A stretch of 64,000 bases of DNA, from positions 1-64,000 of the forward strand of contig CALIXS010000025.1 in assembly GCA_938046095.1 (NCBI GenBank), given 5' to 3'. Shown piece by piece: positions 59,106 to 64,000 of the stretch. The notes under the pieces were generated by a model. It searched no databases. It had not been told where the DNA came from and worked only from the letters and a program-made list of their open reading frames with translations. The stretch comes from an uncultured Clostridia bacterium (GTDB lineage: Bacteria; Bacillota; Clostridia; Peptostreptococcales; Anaerovoracaceae). The translations under genes were made by a program, and so were the position numbers. How positions within the stretch are numbered: the stretch's first letter is position 1; each line of letters opens with the position of its first letter.

Positions 59106-59352
59106 TAATATATGGGCAACCAGAAAAGCGGAGGCACTCAAGGGCTACAAGCTGATGCTGGCTGAGGTCACGGGCGGAAGCGATTGCGGTAAGCACCTGA
59201 TAGTGGTGGATAATATCAGTGCGGGAATAGGTGACAGGGTAATAATAACGACAGGCTCTTCTGCAAGAAGAATGCTCGAAAACGATAATATTCCTGTAGA
59301 TGCGGTAGTTGTCGGCATTATCGACGAGGACTGCGATATGGAGAACGAATAG
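59083..59352 (+). CDS. eutN: Pentameric vertex protein EutN, second copy
   Basis: An 89-residue EutN/CcmL protein: A-R-L-I-D-N-I-W-A-T-R-K, V-V-D-N-I-S-A-G-I-G-D-R-V near residue 45, T-G-S-S-A-R near 62, and an acidic tail. It is strongly diverged from the copy at 55886. Position next to PduS/PduT-like genes suggests it came with the pdu-type segment. The ATG overlaps the preceding gene. Confidence 0.92.
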   Translation: MITARLIDNIWATRKAEALKGYKLMLAEVTGGSDCGKHLIVVDNISAGIGDRVIITTGSSARRMLENDNIPVDAVVVGIIDEDCDMENE

Positions 59353-59358
59353 GAAGTC

Positions 59359-60690
59359 ATGGATTTACAGGAGAGGGTAAAGGCTGCGGGCGTCGTGGGC
59401 GCGGGCGGAGCCGGGTTTCCGACTCATGTGAAGCTCGCCTCCCGGGCGGAATTTATTCTGCTGAACGGCGCGGAATGTGAGCCGCTGCTGAGAGTGGATC
59501 AGCAGATCATGGAAATATACGGCGGGGAAATAATAGCCGGTCTGTACATGGCGGCACAGTCCGTCGATGCGGTGCGCGCGATAATAGGCATAAAGGTAAA
59601 GCATAAAAGAGTAATAGAGCTTCTGAAAAAGAGCATAGGCGAGCTCGGCCTCGACGGTAAGGTGGAGATAGGGCTTCTGCCGGACATATACCCGGCAGGT
59701 GATGAACAGGTGCTCGTTTACACGCTTACGGGCAGGGTTGTGCCCGAAACGGGTATACCTGCGGCAGTCGGCTGCGTGGTGATAAACGCTGAAACCGCGC
59801 TCAACATTTTCAGGGCATCGCGGGGCGAGGCGGTTACCGAAAAATTCGTAACCGTATCAGGAGATGTGCCGAACCCGCTTACCGCAAAAGTTCCGGTAGG
59901 TACGCCGTATAAAGCGCTGTTTGATTTATGCGGCAGAAGCGATATGACGGGATATGCCGTTATCGACGGGGGCCCCATGATGGGCGCTTTGATGACGGAT
60001 ATGGAGGGCTTTGTAAGCAGAAAAACAAAAGGACTTATCATCCTGAAAGAGGATCACAACCTTATCAGAAAAAAGAAAAAGACGATGAGAAGCGCCGTTC
60101 TTATGAACAAGACGGCATGCGAACAGTGCAGGATATGTACGGATCTTTGCCCGAGATACCTGCTCGGGCACGGAACGAGCCCTCACAAGATGGTGCGCTC
60201 GCTCGCATTTTCCTCAGAGGCGGACGAAACAAAGACGGTTGCGCTGACGTGCTGTCAATGTAACCTCTGCGAATATTTTTCATGTCCTGCCGGGATCAAT
60301 CCCAAGATGGCGAACGTCTTTTATATGGACAGGCTTAGGGAAAAGGGAATAAAACATACTCCTGAGGATGGGGGATATAAACCGAGGGCGATGCGCGATT
60401 TCAGGCTCGTCCCGAGCAAACGCCTTATAGCGAGGCTTAATCTGCAAAGCTTCGACGTAAAGGCTCCGCTGGTCAGCGGGCCTGCCGTGACACCTGAGTT
60501 AGTGAAAATCCCGCTTAAGGACTTTGTCGGCGCTCCCGCCGTACCCGTTGTGAAGCCGGGCGATGAGGTGGCAGCGGGTCAGTTGATAGCTGCAGTTAGT
60601 GAAAATTCTCTCGGCGCGGATGTTCACGCGAGTATCGACGGCAGGATTGAGTCTGTCGACGGCGCTCTCATAGTGATAAAGAGGTGTTAG
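59359..60690 (+). CDS. pduS: PduS-like cobalamin reductase (RnfC-type iron-sulfur flavoprotein)
   Basis: A 443-residue protein. It has an N-terminal G-V-V-G-A-G-G-A-G-F-P motif near 11 (NADH/FMN loop), N-G-A-E-C-E-P near 37, and an SLBB region (~165-230). Two 4Fe-4S motifs follow, C-E-Q-C-R-I-C-T-D-L-C-P (~255) and C-C-Q-C-N-L-C (~300), then a C-terminal barrel-sandwich-like segment. PduS reduces cob(III)alamin for re-adenosylation in propanediol microcompartments. Its presence in an ethanolamine locus suggests internal cofactor repair by EutT plus PduS. It stands two genes before the PduT-like electron-passing shell protein. Confidence 0.93.
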   Translation: MDLQERVKAAGVVGAGGAGFPTHVKLASRAEFILLNGAECEPLLRVDQQIMEIYGGEIIAGLYMAAQSVDAVRAIIGIKVKHKRVIELLKKSIGELGLDGKVEIGLLPDIYPAGDEQVLVYTLTGRVVPETGIPAAVGCVVINAETALNIFRASRGEAVTEKFVTVSGDVPNPLTAKVPVGTPYKALFDLCGRSDMTGYAVIDGGPMMGALMTDMEGFVSRKTKGLIILKEDHNLIRKKKKTMRSAVLMNKTACEQCRICTDLCPRYLLGHGTSPHKMVRSLAFSSEADETKTVALTCCQCNLCEYFSCPAGINPKMANVFYMDRLREKGIKHTPEDGGYKPRAMRDFRLVPSKRLIARLNLQSFDVKAPLVSGPAVTPELVKIPLKDFVGAPAVPVVKPGDEVAAGQLIAAVSENSLGADVHASIDGRIESVDGALIVIKRC

Positions 60691-60693
60691 CAG

Positions 60694-61242
60694 ATGGCAA
60701 AAGCAATAGGGATGATAGAATTTAACAGCATTGCGCGCGGTATATACGCGGCCGACCGGATGGTAAAAACCTCGGATGTCGAAATTGTTACGGCTAATTC
60801 CGTATGCCCGGGGAAATATATAGCTATAGTGCACGGCGACGTTTCCGCGGTGGAGGCCTCCGTTCAGAGTGGTGTAAACGTCTCGGGAGAATATTACGTA
60901 GATTCGATGATTGTACCGAACGTGCATCCGGAGGTGTTTCCTGCTATAGTGTCCACCTCAATGCCCGAAAATATACAGGCATTGGGTATTCTTGAATCTT
61001 TTTCACTGGCGACGATGGTGATAGCAGCCGATGCCGTACTGAAAGCGGCCGAACTCGAGCCGATAGAAATCAGGCTCGGGACGGGGCTCGGAGGCAAATC
61101 GTATTTTACATTTACGGGTGACGTTGCCGCTGTCGAAGCCGGAAGCGAGGCCGGCAAGTCCGTCATCGCCGAAAACGGAATGCTGATTAACGCGGAGGTA
61201 ATACCTTCGCCGTCAAAGAAGCTCGTCGAAAGACTGTATTGA
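60694..61242 (+). CDS. pduT: PduT-like tandem BMC shell protein with pore Cys38
   Basis: A 182-residue trimeric BMC-T protein with two BMC domains (~4-88 and ~94-180). The first domain's pore loop is S-V-C-P-G-K-Y with the cysteine at residue 38, the same position as the 4Fe-4S ligand in PduT. The cluster at the three-fold pore is thought to carry electrons through the shell, matching PduS next door. The second domain has G-T-G-L-G-G-K-S. Start codon lies three bases after the pduS stop. Confidence 0.93.
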   Translation: MAKAIGMIEFNSIARGIYAADRMVKTSDVEIVTANSVCPGKYIAIVHGDVSAVEASVQSGVNVSGEYYVDSMIVPNVHPEVFPAIVSTSMPENIQALGILESFSLATMVIAADAVLKAAELEPIEIRLGTGLGGKSYFTFTGDVAAVEAGSEAGKSVIAENGMLINAEVIPSPSKKLVERLY

Positions 61243-61276
61243 TGAGATATGATCACGGTCATGAAAGGATGAGGAT

Positions 61277-61618
61277 ATGAAAAAACTTGTTACGAAAACG
61301 CAGATGGAAGAATATTCCCATACAGGCCCGACCGAGTTTACGGTCGGTGAGGATACTATTCTTACACCGTCTGCAAAGGATCTGGCGAGAAACAAAGGAA
61401 TAAAGCTCGTCTACCGTAAATCGGATGGCAGCGGAGGCAGCGGGGAAGCAGTATGTGCCAAAATGCCGGGAACGGATGAAACAGCCTCGTGTAAAAAGGA
61501 CGCCGATCCCGATGAATCCGCAGAATGCGATGATGATTGCGGTTTGGACCGTGAGACCGTAGTTAAAGCGGTAATCGAGGTCTTAAAGGAAAAAGGTTTG
61601 CTGGACGGATTGATGTGA
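61277..61618 (+). CDS. Small eut-locus protein: EutT-N-like module plus encapsulation-type helix
   Basis: A 113-residue protein, with GGATGAGG before the ATG. Residues 1-48 resemble the EutT N-terminal module (T-E-F-T-V-G-E-D-T-I-L-T-P-S-A-K-D-L-A). Residues ~50-92 are a Cys/Asp/Glu-rich linker (C-A-K-M-P-G, then C-D-D-D-C) and residues ~93-112 an amphipathic helix (R-E-T-V-V-K-A-V-I-E-V-L-K-E-K-G). The C-A-K-M-P-G element resembles C-R-M-P-G in EutT. It may be a scaffold linking enzymes to the shell. Lies immediately before eutE. Confidence 0.75.
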   Translation: MKKLVTKTQMEEYSHTGPTEFTVGEDTILTPSAKDLARNKGIKLVYRKSDGSGGSGEAVCAKMPGTDETASCKKDADPDESAECDDDCGLDRETVVKAVIEVLKEKGLLDGLM

Positions 61619-61634
61619 TAAAAAGGAGAGCAAT

Positions 61635-63131
61635 ATGGAATTTGACAAGGATTTAAGGTCTATACAGGAAGCAAGAGATCTGGCGGCTCTCGGTGATGAG
61701 GCGGCAAAGGTTCTGGAAAAGTACGATGAGGAGCAGATCGATAAAATTATCAGAAACATGGTTAAAACAGCCGAGGAGCATGCCTTCGAGCTGGCGCAGA
61801 TGGCGGTCGAGGAGACAGGCTTCGGCGTAGTAAACGACAAAATGTACAAGAACCACATGGCGTCGGGGATGCTCTATGAATCCATAAAGGATATGAAGAC
61901 CATAGGCATAATCAATGAGAATAAGCTCAAAAAAACGATCGAGATCGCCGTTCCCGTCGGACTTATAATGGGAATAGTCCCGTCCACAAACCCTACGTCA
62001 ACGGTAATCTTCAAGTCGATAATCGCGCTCAAGTCGAGGAATCCGATAATCTTTTCGCCGCACCCGTCAGCCGCGAAATGCACACTTCGTGCTGCCGAAC
62101 TGATGGATCAGGCGGCTGTTGAGGCGGGAGCACCCGTAAATTCGATAAATTGCATGTCGAACCTTTCTATGGAAGCCACGGATACGCTGATGCATTCCAA
62201 GGAGGTTAAGCTCATAATCGCGACGGGAGGACCCGGCATGGTCAAGGCGGCATACAGCGCAGGCAAGCCTGCGATAGGTGTCGGCGCCGGAAATTCACCG
62301 TCATATATTGAAAGAAGCGCCGATGTAAGAGAAGCCGTAGAACAGATCATGGCGAGTAAGACGTTTGACAACGGAACAGTCTGCGCGTCGGAGCAATCGA
62401 TTATATGTGAAAAGGTAAATGAGGCCGAGGTCATTTCCGAGCTTGAAAGACAGGGCGGCTATTTCATGACAGAGGAGGAAACGAACAAAGTATGTGATCT
62501 CCTTTTCAAGAACGGCCACGCGATGAATGCCGGATTTGTCGCCAGAGCGCCTCAGGTCATAGCCGATGCAGCAGGCATAACGATACCCGAGGGAACGCGG
62601 CTTCTCGTCGGAAGGCAAAAGGGCGTCGGCGCCGGAAACCCTCTCTCATACGAGAAGCTGACGACAGTGATTGCGTTCTACACCGTAGAGGACTGGCAGG
62701 AGGCGTGCGATCTTTCGATACGACTCCTTCAGAACGGTATCGGTCACACGATGAATATACATACGAAATGCCCTGAAATGGCACTCAAGTTTGCCGAAAA
62801 GCCTGCTTCAAGAATTCTTGTGAATACGGGCGGGACGCAGGGCGGCACAGGCGCTTCGACAGGTCTCGCACCTTCGTTTACACTCGGCTGCGGAACGATG
62901 GGCGGCTCATCTGTTTCCGAAAACGTAACGCCTATGCACCTGATAAACAAAAAAGTTCTGGCATACGGGATCAGGGACGTGAGAACTCTTGCCGAAGATG
63001 ACGAGATATTCCGGAAATATCACGGCGCGGGAGCAAAATGCGGGTCATCGGCCGGAAAGAGCGGAAGCATATCTATCACGCCTGACGAACTTAAGGAAAT
63101 GATAGCCGCAGTAATAGAAGCGATGAAATAA
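61635..63131 (+). CDS. eutE: CoA-acylating acetaldehyde dehydrogenase EutE
   Basis: A 498-residue aldehyde dehydrogenase: cofactor loop G-I-V-P-S-T-N-P-T-S near 114, catalytic F-D-N-G-T-V-C-A-S-E with Cys near 250, and G-G-T-Q-G-G-T-G-A-S-T near 400. Oxidises acetaldehyde with NAD and CoA to acetyl-CoA. The last 20 residues form an amphipathic helix (T-P-D-E-L-K-E-M-I-A-A-V-I-E-A-M-K), an encapsulation peptide placed at the C-terminus rather than, as in many EutE/PduP proteins, at the N-terminus. AAAGGAG precedes the ATG. Confidence 0.96.
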   Translation: MEFDKDLRSIQEARDLAALGDEAAKVLEKYDEEQIDKIIRNMVKTAEEHAFELAQMAVEETGFGVVNDKMYKNHMASGMLYESIKDMKTIGIINENKLKKTIEIAVPVGLIMGIVPSTNPTSTVIFKSIIALKSRNPIIFSPHPSAAKCTLRAAELMDQAAVEAGAPVNSINCMSNLSMEATDTLMHSKEVKLIIATGGPGMVKAAYSAGKPAIGVGAGNSPSYIERSADVREAVEQIMASKTFDNGTVCASEQSIICEKVNEAEVISELERQGGYFMTEEETNKVCDLLFKNGHAMNAGFVARAPQVIADAAGITIPEGTRLLVGRQKGVGAGNPLSYEKLTTVIAFYTVEDWQEACDLSIRLLQNGIGHTMNIHTKCPEMALKFAEKPASRILVNTGGTQGGTGASTGLAPSFTLGCGTMGGSSVSENVTPMHLINKKVLAYGIRDVRTLAEDDEIFRKYHGAGAKCGSSAGKSGSISITPDELKEMIAAVIEAMK

Positions 63132-63143
63132 AGACGGTGTACT

Positions 63144-63815
63144 ATGAATCCAGATTTAGACAAGATAACAGAGGTCATCCTGAAAGTGCTCCGTGCTCAG
63201 GATATAGAGCTTGAGAGCAAAAAAGACGACTTCACTATCCCCGTAGGAGTTTCAAATCATCACGTTCACCTTACCGAGGAGCATATCGAAATATGCTTCG
63301 GAAAGGGGTACGAGCTGACGCCGATCAAGGATCTGACACAGCCCGGACAGTTCGCCTGCAAGGAAACCGTGACACTTTGCGGGCCTAAGGGGGCTATTGA
63401 GAAAATCAGGATCCTCGGTCCTGCGCGCAAGGAAAGTCAGGTCGAGCTTCTTGTATCTGACAACTATAAGCTCGGCCTAAATGCTCCGCTCAGGCTTTCG
63501 GGCGAAATCAAAGGTTCCGCGCCCATAACGGTAGTCGGTCCCAAAGGCTCCGTCTACCTTGAGGAAGGCGCCATCGTTGCCCGGCGCCATATACACATGA
63601 TGCCCGAGGATGCCCGGCGCTTCGGAGTATCGGACGGTGAAACGGTATCGGTACGTGTGAACGGAGAGCGCGGGGGCGTGATGGACAACGTCATAATCCG
63701 GGCAAACAACACCTCAAAGCTCGATTTTCATATAGACACCGAGGAAGCAAATGCGCTCGGCCTCGGCAGCTCTGACAAGATAACGATAATAAAACAAGGA
63801 CAAAATAAGCGATAA
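63144..63815 (+). CDS. pduL: PduL-type phosphate acetyltransferase
   Basis: A 223-residue microcompartment phosphotransacylase (not the Pta/EutD fold). Residues 3-20 are an encapsulation helix (D-L-D-K-I-T-E-V-I-L-K-V-L-R-A-Q). Two barrel domains carry the zinc-site motifs S-N-H-H-V-H-L-T (~39-46) and R-R-H-I-H-M (~147-152). It turns acetyl-CoA into acetyl phosphate and regenerates CoA inside the shell. Last gene of the locus, followed by a terminator-like hairpin. Confidence 0.95.
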   Translation: MNPDLDKITEVILKVLRAQDIELESKKDDFTIPVGVSNHHVHLTEEHIEICFGKGYELTPIKDLTQPGQFACKETVTLCGPKGAIEKIRILGPARKESQVELLVSDNYKLGLNAPLRLSGEIKGSAPITVVGPKGSVYLEEGAIVARRHIHMMPEDARRFGVSDGETVSVRVNGERGGVMDNVIIRANNTSKLDFHIDTEEANALGLGSSDKITIIKQGQNKR

Positions 63816-63849
63816 ATAACGCAGAAAAACGCTACATTGACTGTCCTCG

Positions 63850-63889
63850 GTACAGCCGACACCGACTGGAGCTGAGGGCGGTACTTTTT
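63850..63889 (+). terminator. Probable terminator of the eut locus
   Basis: GTACAGCC (63850-63857) with GGCGGTAC (63877-63884), one mismatch, 19-base loop, then TTTTT (63885-63889). It lies 35 bases after the pduL stop and before a convergent gene. Confidence 0.5.
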
Positions 63890-63906
63890 GGACTTATCGG
63901 ATGATT

Positions 63907-64000
63907 TTATTGTTTTTTCAGGGTCACGATGAATTGTCCGGGCGGCAGACTTTTGTCCGTCATGTATTTTATTGAAAGGTCGGGACGTTCGGCCGCAAAC
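63907..64000 (-). CDS. C-terminal end of a minus-strand gene (rest outside window)
   Basis: The minus strand is open from the right edge to TAA at 63909-63907, about 31 codons, ending S-L-P-P-G-Q-F-I-V-T-L-K-K-Q. Such an ending is common in small SAM-dependent methyltransferases, but the fragment is too short to name. Its convergent position next to the eut terminator supports a real gene. Confidence 0.45.
   Translation of the reverse strand, partial: FAAERPDLSIKYMTDKSLPPGQFIVTLKKQ

Noticed and set aside
44730..64000. Adenosylcobalamin riboswitch in the eut locus
   Set aside because: Looked for the conserved B12-box-like core in the leaders and gaps and did not find it; gaps inside the operon are too short.
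1..64000. CRISPR arrays, rRNA, tRNA, insertion sequences, prophage or attachment sites
   Set aside because: No spaced direct repeats, no transposase or integrase frames and no recognisable tRNA or rRNA sequence were seen.

Overview
The window looks like a chromosomal segment of a strictly anaerobic Gram-positive Clostridia-type bacterium (Eubacteriales; an Anaerovoracaceae-like relative is possible but is only a guess). The evidence is the rpsU-yqeY ... phoH-ybeY-cdd-era-recO-glyQS-ppdK gene order, an [FeFe]-hydrogenase-like protein, a cell-wall sorting signal, strong AGGAGG ribosome-binding sites, GTG and TTG starts, and two sigma-54 enhancer-binding regulators. I recognised no rRNA, tRNA, CRISPR array or insertion sequence.

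Layout. 1-5.8 kb: end of a MerR-type regulator, a 2,4-diaminopentanoate-dehydrogenase-like oxidoreductase, an unassigned glycosyltransferase-like gene, a GNAT acetyltransferase, a TraX-like protein and a YfcC/DcuC-type carrier. 5.9-9.1 kb: a 1059-residue wall-anchored adhesin with two recently homogenised repeats. 9.5-15.5 kb: an alanine/glycine:cation symporter, a sigma-54 activator and, behind a good -24/-12 promoter, an NhaC-type antiporter plus a metal-dependent amidohydrolase. 15.5-16.7 kb: a small ORF and an orphan gene. 16.7-22.2 kb (minus strand): a second sigma-54 unit, in which a PAS-AAA+-HTH activator is followed by a near-consensus -24/-12 promoter driving a 3-hydroxyacyl-CoA-dehydrogenase-family enzyme, a BKACE enzyme, an AtoE-type carrier and two small proteins. 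22.2-26.9 kb (minus): a MacAB-like exporter with two different adaptor proteins. 27-34 kb: Na/Pi symporter, hydrogenase-like protein, small export protein, thioredoxin, mtaB, HIT protein, rpsU and yqeY. 34-44.7 kb: phoH to glyQS, ppdK and an ABC exporter.

44.8-63.8 kb: a complete ethanolamine-utilisation microcompartment locus. Order: eutG, eutS, eutP, eutV, eutW, then eutA, eutB, eutC, eutL, eutM, a BMC protein with an added C-terminal domain, a second eutM, eutT, a small protein, eutN, eutH, eutQ, eutJ, a permuted BMC protein, a second eutN, pduS, a tandem-BMC pduT homologue, a small protein, eutE and pduL. Ethanolamine enters through EutH, is split by EutBC to acetaldehyde and ammonia, and acetaldehyde goes to ethanol (EutG) or to acetyl-CoA (EutE) and acetyl phosphate (PduL). 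EutT makes the cofactor, EutA reactivates the lyase, and PduS/PduT probably deliver electrons for corrinoid reduction. The sensor kinase EutW and the ANTAR regulator EutV probably act on two leader RNAs found here, before eutG and before eutA. Each leader has two small hairpins with a six-base G-N-N-G-N-A loop, and the second hairpin is mutually exclusive with an intrinsic terminator.

The most interesting points are these paired ANTAR leaders, the start-codon hairpin of eutG, the pdu/eut hybrid shell with a SAP-like tailed BMC protein and a permuted BMC protein with a pore-loop cysteine, the shared encapsulation-peptide-like helices on six proteins, and the two self-contained sigma-54 metabolic modules of unknown substrate.
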